Assembly: GCA_905250075.1 (NCBI GenBank)
Contig: CAJNOP010000295.1
Span: forward strand, 1 to 64,000
From: Rotaria sp. Silwood1
Lineage: Eukaryota; Rotifera; Eurotatoria; Philodinida; Philodinidae
DNA: 64,000 bases
Direction: 5' to 3'
Shown here: piece after piece, positions 46,801-56,525 of the stretch
How positions within the stretch are numbered: the first letter of the stretch is position 1
Layout: each line of letters begins with the position of its first letter
The notes under the pieces: model-generated
Seen by the model: the letters and a program-made list of their open reading frames with translations, nothing else
Told to the model about the DNA's origin: nothing
Databases searched by the model: none
Program-made: the position numbers and the translations under genes

Positions 46801-49800
46801 GTGAAACCCGGTGACGGGAAGCGCGCAGCATCCTTATCCGGACTGGCTGAGCGATCGAGTGCCGAATCTCGGCAACCTATTGCAACTAGAAGTCGTCGTG
46901 CAGTTGCCCCAGCAGTAATTGTCGATACTTCTAGCCAAGATCAAGGTCCTAGTGCTGGCATTCATGTGGCTCCTACACCCACTCGTCGGTTCGAAAATAG
47001 CACTCCGCATGGAGGAAAAGGACCGAGTGGTGACAAACCCGCTGGATCGGGGAAGGCATCAGTTTGGTCAGAAGAGGAAATTGAAAAGCTAAAGCGATTA
47101 GTTCCAAGCAATGTCACACCCTCAGGTACGATATCTTGGAATGACGTCGAAAAAGCTTGGATAGATCTGAATCTGCCCAAAAGGACTAAGGCAGGCCTTA
47201 GCAGCAAGTGGCGGGATATCAAGACCAAATCCTCCAGTGTGAGTGTTAGTGATTCGTCTTTGACACAAAAGAAGACGAAATTGCATTTGAAAGTCGTTAC
47301 TATTCCATCTGACACTACTGTAGATGTTAACCACAACGCCGGTAGTAATAATAACGATGTAAACCCTACAGTCGTAAAACCAGATCAGTGCGTACCGGCT
47401 GATTTGGCTGATGATGTTGTTAACTCAACCTTCAGGAAAGAATATAAAAAGGCACAAAAGATAGGATGTCGGATGACGTTGAGAAAAACGCCACTAAGAG
47501 TCTCCGGCAAGCATATTAAGCCTATCATCTGCGAAGTTAATCGACTGATAAAAAGTGAGTTAGATTTGGTAGTAGGTGGAATATCTTGGAATCAGTTGTC
47601 AAATCTAGTTTACGCTGGTGCGATGACAGTTTCTAAGATAGGAAACCGAAAATGTCTTGAAAAACAACAACGATCAAGAGAATGGTTTAAGATCACATAT
47701 AGTGAATGTGAGAATTTGCGCCGCGTCATCGGTAAAGCTACTAGTGAGTTAAATAGACGGGTGAGAAGTGCGGAAGTAGCCCTTACAAGTAAGCAGCTTT
47801 CTATTATCAAGATGCTTAAAAAGAAATATAAGGTGGAGTCACGGGCTGAAATAACATCTCTTGTAGAAAGATTGAAGTGCAGACTTCAACTTCTACAATC
47901 GCGAATAGCATTAAGGAAAGCAGATGAAGAACGTGTACGCGTTCGTCAGATGCCGGCTAAGATGCTATTCCGAGGCACGTGTACTGATTCAGAACCAGTT
48001 GATATCCATCAGATCAGAAAGTTCTGGAAAGAAATTGTAGGGGTGAAAAAGTCTTTTAACTCGAAGAGTCCACGGCTAGTAGCATGGGAACAATCGATGT
48101 CAAATATTCAGGGAGAGACTGATCTTAAAGGTCGATTGAACCCTGAACTTTGGCAGAAGGTTGTTCAAAAGATAAAACCATGGAAAGCACATGGTCCAGA
48201 TAAGTTGCAGGGGTACTGGTGGAAAGTCTTCGATTCAGCCAATGCAACACTTTATGATTTAACTCTTCATCATATCTTATCTGGCGAACCCTTACCGCAG
48301 AGGTGGATAACCGATGGACGTATAGTACTCATACATAAATCCGGATCTAGGTCTGATCCCGCGAACTTCAGACCTATAGCTTGTTTAAACATCTGCTACA
48401 AGCTAGTAACAGGTTTTATAGCCGCATATTTAGATCAGTATGTGAGGGGGCGAGATATACTGAACAACGAGCAAATAGCATTACGTCGGGGTGTGTGGGC
48501 TTGCTCACATGCTCTCACTCTTGACCAAACGTTAATAGCAGACGCACAGGATCAGAAGCAGAGACCTATTAGCGTAGCTTGGATAGACTATGCAAAGGCA
48601 TTCGACAGTCTGCCACATAGTTATATCAAATGGCTGCTCAAAGTAATGCAAGTTCCTGACCTGTTACGAAAGTTTTTGAAAAGCGTCATGAATAATTGGA
48701 GAGTACGATATGAAGCGAGAAGTCCTAGGGGTAAGATAGAACATAGTAATTATCTAAGGATCCGTTCCGGAGTTCTTCAAGGACATAGCTTCAGTCCCTT
48801 GTTGTTCTGTCTAGCGATGGCTCCCATCAGTCACGCAATAAATAGTGTTAAAGGTGGCTATACCACCGCCTCTGGGAAATTTAAAAAGGTGCAAATCTCG
48901 TTGTCTCATCTTTTCTATATGGATGATCTTAAGCTGTATGCAAACTCACCTGAAAGTCTAATGGAACAGATCAAAGTCGTAGCATCAATTTCAGAGGACA
49001 TAAACATGAAATTGAATGTTAAAAAATGTGCTGTAACACACTTTATACCGAAACGAATGCGAAGTGAACAGACAGATGTAGATGATGACACATCTACTGA
49101 CAGAAGTATAAGCTTCCCGATGCTAGATGGTGAAGCAGTCTACAGATATCTGGGCATGGAACAGAAGCTAGGTTTAAAGGAGTCTGAAGCATGGGATCGT
49201 GCTAACGACAGGTGTTATGATAAAGCACGTCGCTTATGGGATTCCGATCTTACTTTTCGACAAAAAGTGAATTCCTATAACACCACTATCATTCCTGTAT
49301 TTAAATATATAGCCAGTTGCATAATTAAAGGTAGTGGTACATACGCAAGTGCCTTAAAACGGGGCGAAGATCTAGATAAGAAGTACCGCAAACTACTTGT
49401 GGAGCTTAAAGCTAGACAAAAATCCAGCTGTGTAGCAAGATTGTACCTGCCAGCTGAAATGGGAGGATATGGTCTCAAATCGATTAAGGACGCCATAGAG
49501 GAGTCCACCATATACCTATGGGCGTATCTCTGTACGAAAGCAGAATTAAAAGGATCATTAAATCTGTTTTTGGGAATGGTTAACCGGGGGAAACGATGTG
49601 TAGTTAGCGATGCAGGCAGCATTATAAAGGCATATGATATAGACTATAAGTTGGAAGAAGTGCGTTCCACTGTCATTATAGATGGTGCTTCTTTTAACGA
49701 CGCAAGAACATTAGCAAGACACGTGGTCGGGCTAATGCGTACTGTCAATAACAACGGACGGTACAAAACATGGAAAGAATTAGAGCTAGCAGGACGTGTT

Positions 49801-50586
49801 CTACGTTCAAACTCTAGCATGGATATGATAGAGTCCTTTACTTGGCTCAAGCAAGGGAAACTATCATCGGTAGCGGTAAGGAATGCTCTAGCAGCTCAAG
49901 AAGGATGCTTAATAACGCGCACACATCCTTCACAAGCAAATTCGAACGATAAGAGTTGTAGGGCGTGTGGGTGCCATCTTGAAACAATTGAGCATGTCCT
50001 TTCAAGTTGTTCCAAGTGGTTGTCGAACCTATACATCGACCGTCACGACTCAGTTGCTAGAAACATACACTATAGAATATGTCAAAAATACGGCTTTACT
50101 CCTGCACACTACTCACAGAAAGTGGAATCGGTTTTAGAGAATGAGAGGATAAAGTTGTATTGGAATCAACCCGTACAAACCAAAACGATCATTCGCCATA
50201 ACAAACCAGATTTGATAATCTTCGATAAGCCAGGAAAGACAGCCTTGATAATCGAGGTTGCAATATCATGGTTTACTGGTATAGAAAGACAGGTACAAAT
50301 AAAAACAAATCGTTACTGTGTCAATGGTAATTGGGAAGAAGTTACGAAACTGCCATACCCAGTAGGAGATAATTTACTACGTGAATTACAAACTGCTGGA
50401 TGGAAAGTTTCCTTCTTACCGGTGGTCCTTGGCACATGTGGCGAAGTGCTTTCGAACCTAAAAGGAGATTTAATGGAAAAAATTGGCTTAACTCAGGTAG
50501 CAACTGCCGACTGTCTCGAAAGAATGCAACGTAGTGCGGTTTTGGGAACGAGCAGGATCATTAAAAATCACCTTGCTGTAAGATAG
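46801..50586 (+). CDS. Reverse transcriptase / REL-endonuclease polyprotein of the R2-like element
   Basis: An open frame of 1261 codons begins after TAA 46795-46797. Its first possible start is GTG at 46801; the first ATG is codon 225, past the DNA-binding domain, so initiation is probably non-canonical as in R2. Residues ~88-140 are a Myb-like domain (WSEEEIEKLKRLV..., ISWNDVEKAW...). No N-terminal CCHH finger is present. The RT core spans ~500-740: RIVLIHKSGSRSDPANFRPI, catalytic D596 in WIDYAKAFDS, LQGHSFSPLLFCLA, and YMDD at 706-709. Near 1052 is a CCHC knuckle (CRACGCHLETIEHVLSSC), then the restriction-like endonuclease core KPDLIIFD ... LIIEVAISW (~1135-1155). The enzyme nicks target DNA and copies its RNA there (target-primed reverse transcription). 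Confidence 0.9.
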   Translation: MKPGDGKRAASLSGLAERSSAESRQPIATRSRRAVAPAVIVDTSSQDQGPSAGIHVAPTPTRRFENSTPHGGKGPSGDKPAGSGKASVWSEEEIEKLKRLVPSNVTPSGTISWNDVEKAWIDLNLPKRTKAGLSSKWRDIKTKSSSVSVSDSSLTQKKTKLHLKVVTIPSDTTVDVNHNAGSNNNDVNPTVVKPDQCVPADLADDVVNSTFRKEYKKAQKIGCRMTLRKTPLRVSGKHIKPIICEVNRLIKSELDLVVGGISWNQLSNLVYAGAMTVSKIGNRKCLEKQQRSREWFKITYSECENLRRVIGKATSELNRRVRSAEVALTSKQLSIIKMLKKKYKVESRAEITSLVERLKCRLQLLQSRIALRKADEERVRVRQMPAKMLFRGTCTDSEPVDIHQIRKFWKEIVGVKKSFNSKSPRLVAWEQSMSNIQGETDLKGRLNPELWQKVVQKIKPWKAHGPDKLQGYWWKVFDSANATLYDLTLHHILSGEPLPQRWITDGRIVLIHKSGSRSDPANFRPIACLNICYKLVTGFIAAYLDQYVRGRDILNNEQIALRRGVWACSHALTLDQTLIADAQDQKQRPISVAWIDYAKAFDSLPHSYIKWLLKVMQVPDLLRKFLKSVMNNWRVRYEARSPRGKIEHSNYLRIRSGVLQGHSFSPLLFCLAMAPISHAINSVKGGYTTASGKFKKVQISLSHLFYMDDLKLYANSPESLMEQIKVVASISEDINMKLNVKKCAVTHFIPKRMRSEQTDVDDDTSTDRSISFPMLDGEAVYRYLGMEQKLGLKESEAWDRANDRCYDKARRLWDSDLTFRQKVNSYNTTIIPVFKYIASCIIKGSGTYASALKRGEDLDKKYRKLLVELKARQKSSCVARLYLPAEMGGYGLKSIKDAIEESTIYLWAYLCTKAELKGSLNLFLGMVNRGKRCVVSDAGSIIKAYDIDYKLEEVRSTVIIDGASFNDARTLARHVVGLMRTVNNNGRYKTWKELELAGRVLRSNSSMDMIESFTWLKQGKLSSVAVRNALAAQEGCLITRTHPSQANSNDKSCRACGCHLETIEHVLSSCSKWLSNLYIDRHDSVARNIHYRICQKYGFTPAHYSQKVESVLENERIKLYWNQPVQTKTIIRHNKPDLIIFDKPGKTALIIEVAISWFTGIERQVQIKTNRYCVNGNWEEVTKLPYPVGDNLLRELQTAGWKVSFLPVVLGTCGEVLSNLKGDLMEKIGLTQVATADCLERMQRSAVLGTSRIIKNHLAVR

Positions 50587-50829
50587 GGAAATGGTGATGT
50601 CTAATGACCCGTTGTGCTTGCACATGCGGAATTAATCAATGATTTTTGGGAAAAAACAAGAAAGGTAGTGATTCTAACATCGGGAAAAGTCATTGAAGAC
50701 CCTTGTTCCAAATATCATCTTAGGAACATTGTAGCTGAGAGTGAGTAACTCCCAGTATCGGTGGGCTAAACCCCAGCGAGTGTCTAAAACGGCCGAGGCG
50801 ACTCGGAAGTGTCATGTAGGTGACGCGCA
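50587..50829 (+). other. 3' UTR of the R2-like element
   Basis: GC-richer than the flanks and likely structured; R2 proteins recognise their 3' UTR RNA. The end overlaps a 13-nt match (50820-50832, GTGACGCGCATGA) to the conserved 28S rRNA sequence just downstream of the classical R2 insertion site. Confidence 0.5.
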
Positions 50830-50841
50830 TGATGTCAATAA
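50830..50841. repeat. Target-site duplication, right copy
   Basis: TGATGTCAATAA, matching 46744-46755. Confidence 0.65.
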
Positions 50842-51424
50842 ACTTTCGTAAATATATAGAGAGATTTTTAGGCCTTTTATATTGGACGCTAATAAATACA
50901 TTGCAGTTGAACGATTTCATGAAGGAAATTAGCTGTACTACTTTCAATGCAATGTGTTATATGATTTTTTTCTTTGATAATCTTCACACGAACTGTTGTA
51001 GTCATTAGAACTTTGAAAAGTAAAGATTGAATTTGTTCTCATCACTGAAGCTTTACTTTTCCACTTGATTCTTCTTATGCCGAACCTAGGTTTTCTTCAT
51101 ACACGAAAAGACAAGGACCGATCACCTCACATTTCAAACTCACCATCCGTGACATCACAGTTTTTAGTGCTGCGAATATTCTAGAGAGTTCCGAAAAACA
51201 TTTTCTGTTGTAATACCTATACGTTCCATCTGACAGAGTCAGCTCATTGTAAGTCTACATAGGTATCTGTGGGACGAAATCGTTAGCTGCGAGTTACAAC
51301 TGCAAATAAATTATGGTAATAAAAAAAAGACATTTTCTCATTGAAAATTTCGAGATCTATCCGGATCTGGCTTAAAAAAGATTAATCAAAGACAAACTGA
51401 TAAATCCACATCATATTATGATTT
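50842..51424. other. Spacer between retrotransposon and MITE cluster
   Basis: AT-rich; nothing recognised. Confidence 0.4.
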
Positions 51425-51432
51425 TCACTGAC

Positions 51433-51776
51433 CAGACATGGGCAACCCAAGTCATTTTTTAAGTTGAAACAAGTCAAGTCTAGTCAAGTCAGACTTGACT
51501 TGACTTGACTTGAGAACGACCGTGACTTGACTTGACTTGACTTGTGACTTGGCCTTCAAAGTCAAGTCACAAGTTAAGTAAAAAAATGGACATATTTTTG
51601 AAATTTATGCGTCTAATTCTTGTCTACACTAAAAGTACCTATGAGAGCAGAAGCAAAGAAAAATAAATTCTTTCATATATTTCAGATAAGTGGCGGCCAG
51701 ATGAGAAAACATAGTCAGCTTTTGACTTGACTTGACTTGACTTGAATCTTAAAAACCTCTGACTTGCCCATCTCTG
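51433..51776. mobile_element. hAT-type MITE 1
   Basis: 344 bp. Ends CAGACATGGGCAAC and the complement of CAGAGATGGGCAAG. A perfect 8-bp target duplication TCACTGAC lies at 51425-51432 and 51777-51784, diagnostic of hAT transposition. Both ends carry arrays of AAGTCAAGTC/GACTTGACTT. No coding capacity. Confidence 0.88.
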
Positions 51777-51958
51777 TCACTGACTATGTCTTGATGTGCT
51801 CATCTCGCTTACTTATGAAACCAATTCTGTTGTGACGCAATAGAATTTATAGAGGGTATATAAGGATATTAAATGATTCATAGAAGTTTTTTAAAAGCAC
51901 TGCATATGAGTGTAGTCGAGAGAAATACTCACAACCACACCCGATATTCGGTATAAAT

Positions 51959-52281
51959 CAGAGATGTCCATCGCGACTCGAAAACTGTTGCTGCCGCGCC
52001 GTGATGAATTTCCAAAACGTGCACCGCTGCCGCGATGGTACTCGAAAAAAGTTTCAAATTTCATTGCTGTGAATGTATTGAAATACAATTCTTGTCACTA
52101 ATCGATGAGATTCATTGAGTACTAGAGTGTTACGCTTGTAGACACTCAATTTTTGGCAAATTCATGAAGTTTTGGCAATGTCTTCTAAAAGGACCCTGCC
52201 GCTGCCGCGCCATGATGATTTAAAAAAAAATATGCAGCGCCGCTACCCGCTACCGCGGCAGCGGCGCGATGGACATCTCTG
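51959..52281. mobile_element. hAT-type MITE 2
   Basis: 323 bp. A perfect 17-bp inverted repeat CAGAGATGTCCATCGCG lies at both ends. Flanks GTATAAAT (51951-51958) and ATATAGAT (52282-52289) match at 6 of 8, a diverged 8-bp duplication. Subterminal GCTGCCGCG repeats make it strikingly GC-rich in this AT-rich region. Confidence 0.8.
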
Positions 52282-52754
52282 ATATAGATTGTCAGTATAC
52301 CATTCTCTATAATAAATATTGTACAGATGCTGTATCGACAGGTTTTTTGCAAACGGTGCATGGTATTGAAACGAATATATATTTTAAAGTCTGTAAAAAC
52401 CTACACAATTCCATTGATTTGATAAGGTTGATACGTCTGATCCGCCTGTAGTAGCCACAGCATTCAAACAAGTCCAGTTCTGAGATAACTATTTCATTAT
52501 AGATGACTCTACAAAAATTTTTAATAAAATATATTCTGAAACTGGTTTTTCTCGAAGAATTGGAATTCTTTCTTAAAAAGAAATTCGAATTTGGGCAGAA
52601 AACGATCTCTACAATGGTTTTGCTTGGAATCGGTAATATTCAGTGCTAGCGCCGGTTCTTGTAACTTTCACTGTATAGTAGAGTTACTACGAATAAACTT
52701 GTGGCATGCGTTGCTAACCATTACTCACTACGGTGAAGTAGTTGAAGTCGAAAC

Positions 52755-53154
52755 CAGGACTCCGAATGGGCCGGCCCATGGGCCGAAAGTGTTTTGGAAA
52801 TTACTATGAGACAAAAGCGGTTGGAAAGTTTTTTCGATAAGATTCTATGAGACACTAGCTCTGTGGTTTCGTAGAAACAGCATTTTTAAAAGTAGGTTGT
52901 TTTTGTCAAGAGTCAGAGCTCTCTTTCGAAAATTTTTAGTGTTTATAGATTCATATGTGTAAAAGTTTTCAAAAAAAGAATCGTAACTGTGAAAAGGAAC
53001 GACCTAGTTCAAAAAACGCAGTTCCTACGAAACCACAGAGCTAGTGTCTCATAGAATCTTCTCGAAAAAACTTTTCAACTCCTTTTGTCTCACAGTAATT
53101 TCCAAAACACTTTCGGCCCATAATGGTCCATGGGCCGGCCCATTCGGAGCCCTG
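52755..53154. mobile_element. hAT-type MITE 3, long foldback
   Basis: 400 bp. Inverted arms of about 130 bp or more (left CAGGACTCCGAATGGGCC, right complement of CAGGGCTCCGAATGGGCC), meeting around a loop near 52890-53020. A perfect 8-bp duplication GTCGAAAC lies at 52747-52754 and 53155-53162. The right arm has a small insertion (ACCATTAT) relative to the left. Confidence 0.9.
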
Positions 53155-54802
53155 GTCGAAACCGTCTTGGTAATTTCGATGATGGGTAGATGTTAACTAG
53201 AAAGTCTTGTATGACATACTCTGTTGTCTTCTTTTTTCGTATGATTTGTTTTCTCACTTTTACAGCATGCCAACACCTAACATTGTATCATTGCATGTCT
53301 TTGCGTCGTTTCTCTTCCTTTTTTTTTCTTATCAAATAAGCACTCCCTTCTCATGAAAAATAAATGATGAAAAAGAACGGATAAAGATGCGTTGTTGGAA
53401 TAAATACATGTGTTCTTAAGACGCTTTTAGTGTTTTTTCTGCAAAAAAATTTCGTTCCTCTCTGACAAGAATTGGTTCAGAAAAAAATTGATTTTAAGCA
53501 AGAAAAACACGTTTCAAAAGAACGCTAAGGTGATTTTCAGGACGGAATTTTCCCAAGAATCCATGCATTGCCATTCTTTTGTATGAATCTTTTTCAGGAA
53601 ATCTGATTATTACGCTATTTCCAACTTTTAAGTTTGCCAGTAGAAAGAGCATCAAGGTTGTATCTGTAAGGACTATCTCAGGCTGACTTAATACCATAAT
53701 GAAGAGATTACATACATGACTCTCTCCATATTTTGGTGTTTCAAGCATCTTCTGTAGCAAAAAGTTCAGAAAAAGAACTTTTATGAACGCGTTCTTTCAA
53801 GAGAAAAAGTGTTCGCAAAGAACTCTAAAGGCGTTTTAAGAAACAATTCTTTATTTCAACAATGCGTTTATATGCGTCCTTTTTCATTCTTGTTTTCATG
53901 GGTTGAGAATGACTGCATATAGGTGTCACTGTATATTTACTTTGAAGAAATCAAGTAAAGAAAAGTTGAGTTACTTTACTCGGTAAAGTAAAGGTAAAGA
54001 GTCACCTTTAGCACTGCATGCAGCAGCAATAAATAGCCACGAGAAGAGTAGACGACAAGAGATTGCAAAAAAGAAACTGAATTCGTACTTTTCCAATTAA
54101 ATTCATTTCATATGAAGTACCTAGATTGGTATGCGTTTCCTTATGGATTGAGTTGGTCAGTATCGTTCAAAAACAGACAGTGGTAATAGTGTGTGTACGG
54201 GCGTGAGTTTATTTTTTTCTTCATCTATTCATTCAGTCGAATCTAGCCCCACACTTTCACTCTTTTTGAAATTATTTTTATAATAAAAAACAACAATAAT
54301 AGAATTAGGTCACGAAACAAGAAGAACAGTTAAGAAAAACTTAGTCTGTATTTCTCACACACATTATGTGAAGTCTAGATTTAACTTGTTTTCAGATCCA
54401 TTGATCCAATATAGATTTTATACTAATTGATAAAAAATTTAAAAACTAATTATTCTCCCTTAGGGTAAATTCATAAGAACACTAATTTGAGGATCGATTC
54501 TCTTACCAATATACTCCTACAAGAGTATCAATTTTTCAAGTGAAATTTAATATGCTTTATCAGTTATCATCAATCGCGTCTCACTAACATTTTTTGCTCT
54601 TACGAAACCGTCACTTTACCAGTTCAATTAGTCATTCAACGCAGAATCTTCGAGCTCAATTTGCCTACGAAAATATTCCAAGCAAATAATTTTCGTTCTC
54701 GACAAAGCTTGACAAATCCTATCAGAAGTTGAAAGTGGTTTATCAGTAGCGTCTTAGTTAGGACTGCGACTATAGATATAGGTACAACCTTTCTGTAGGA
54801 AA

Positions 54803-54889
54803 TAGGTATATGCGTATGGGTTGAATGTAGGTATGGATGTGTAAGTATCGGTGTAGGGAAGGTCTGTACGCAACACCCACACCCATACT
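54803..54889. repeat. Telomere-like hairpin
   Basis: A long degenerate G arm 54803-54858 (GGTATATGCGTATGGG...GGTGTAGGG nearby) and a C arm 54872-54889 (ACACCCACACCCATACTC). Confidence 0.55.
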
Positions 54890-55337
54890 CTCCATGTGAA
54901 TGAAGAAGTGGCAATTATTCAAATAGTTATGGATGCATTAAGTAGCTATGCAATGTATAAATAGCTAGAAATCGTTTCAAAGAGTTCGCATAAGAAAAAA
55001 TTGTATCATTTTTTAGAGTGAGGCCTTTTAACAGGCAGCATGACGAAGGTTTACTTTGATAAAATATATTTGATCTCAATGTCAACACATTGTTTATTCT
55101 TGTCTGCCGATACCGTAACATTTTTCATCAGATACGATTTTGCTTCTCTTGTATCGTAGTTTAGTGAATTATACAAGTTTCACTCGAGCTAGAAAACATA
55201 TATTGATTTTCGGGCAATCTTTCATTCAAAAAGAATGTCATTCTTGTTATCTCAAAACATAGTCATCGTTGAACTTGTTATCAGAGCCCGCTTATTCTTC
55301 TTAAGTTTCTGTTTTCAACTGTTCCCAACGACGCTTG

Positions 55338-55500
55338 AGGGTGTGGGTGTGGGTGTTTGTTATATCATGTTACTTATATTCACACATACACCCCACCCTA
55401 ACCACAAGAAAAGGGTGTGGGTTCAGTGTGGGTATGGCTGTGGCTGTGTGCAGGTGTGAGTGTCTTTTTGTACTTTCCATCCACACCCACACCTACACTC
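55338..55500. repeat. Double telomere-like hairpin
   Basis: Two G-then-C units in a row: G arm 55338-55357 (AGGGTGTGGGTGTGGGTGTT) with C arm 55381-55402, then G arm 55413-55465 with C arm 55482-55500 (CCACACCCACACCTACAC). The first G arm holds near-perfect TGTGGG units in tandem. Confidence 0.7.
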
Positions 55501-56055
55501 TTTTATCGATGTTTCTCTTATCAATATGAGCTATGAACATTACTCTAGGACCGGTAAAAAAATCAGCTCCCTTGCACAGTGGGGAGCCCGGCGGACCTAT
55601 GCGAAAATATTCTTTTTCAGAATCTAACTGTTCGCGTAGATACATACATATGTGATCTATTATTTCCTAAAATAGCGGTTCTCAAAGTTTTATAGAGCCC
55701 AAGAAAAAGCCTGTCAAGGCTTGGGCCTAGAAATCAGCATAGATCAAGAAACTCAAGCCGCAGAGCACTATAGCACAATATTCCAGAAGCAAACAATATC
55801 GCAAAAAACTTGCTCACCTATGGACTTTATGGTGAAAGAAAATTATCGTAATGCAATTTAAAATAGAGTAGAAAACTAGGAATTCCTATGTAGAAATCCT
55901 ACTCGAAAACCTACCGTTCCGTATGTTAAAAACCCTACGAAGGGATCACGTCTGATCGAGCGTGTATTTTTACCAGATCTTCCTAGATATGTATTCTAAC
56001 TATGGTAGTAGCGCCAACTCATGAAACCTATCCTAGGCTGTTTTAGATGGTGCCC

Positions 56056-56155
56056 NNNNNNNNNNNNNNNNNNNNNNNNNNNNNNNNNNNNNNNNNNNNN
56101 NNNNNNNNNNNNNNNNNNNNNNNNNNNNNNNNNNNNNNNNNNNNNNNNNNNNNNN
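56056..56155. other. Assembly gap
   Basis: 100 N in a row, the usual placeholder for a gap of unknown size. Confidence 0.99.
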
Positions 56156-56525
56156 GAGTGAACAGGCATCTATTATCATTCATCAGGTCAACGCATTCAG
56201 CCGAATGGTAACTAAACTCTCTCAAATCATTGGACAGATAAAAGATCAGAAGCTGAAATGTTCTAATTATTGATACACGAAATAAACTCGACATACAACT
56301 TTGAATCAAAATTATTATTTTTCCTGTACATTTGTTTTTAACTTTCAATTGACATGCAATCAGTAGTTGCACAAAACAAAATAATTTTATATGCAGCCAG
56401 ATCACAAATGAAACAGAAGTTGTATGATTCAATGTTTATTGGAAAGATACTTGTTACAAAAAAAATATAGTCTTTGAAATTAAGATGAAAAATGTTCCAC
56501 AGAAGAATAGATCGTCTTACCTTAT

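Larger units (their letters stand above)
46756..50829 (+). mobile_element. Full-length R2-like non-LTR retrotransposon
   Basis: A 12-bp direct repeat TGATGTCAATAA at 46744-46755 and 50830-50841 fits a target-site duplication, giving a 4074-bp element. The 5' leader is only about 45 bp and opens with a small stem (GTCTCT...AGAGAC). One ORF of 1261 codons follows, then a 243-nt GC-richer 3' UTR with no poly(A) tail. It has no LTRs. Intact ORF plus intact duplication suggest recent insertion. Confidence 0.75.
53163..56055. other. Gene-poor stretch up to the assembly gap
   Basis: Contains an AGTAAAG-rich patch at ~53938-54005, perhaps a truncated transposon end. Also two groups of telomere-like hairpins (54803-54889, 55338-55500) and a GC-rich fragment at ~55575-55605 (CAGTGGGGAGCCCGGCGG) that looks like one end of an unidentified transposon. 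No gene seen. Confidence 0.4.

Noticed and set aside
47122-49850. Several minus-strand open frames of 66-124 codons under the retrotransposon
   Set aside because: All are antisense shadows of the reverse transcriptase ORF.
53938-54005. AGTAAAG-rich patch as a complete MITE
   Set aside because: Only one side resembles a transposon end; no inverted partner or target duplication was found.
56043-56432. Open frame of 129 codons on the minus strand
   Set aside because: It is open only because it runs through the N gap; no domain is seen in the rest.
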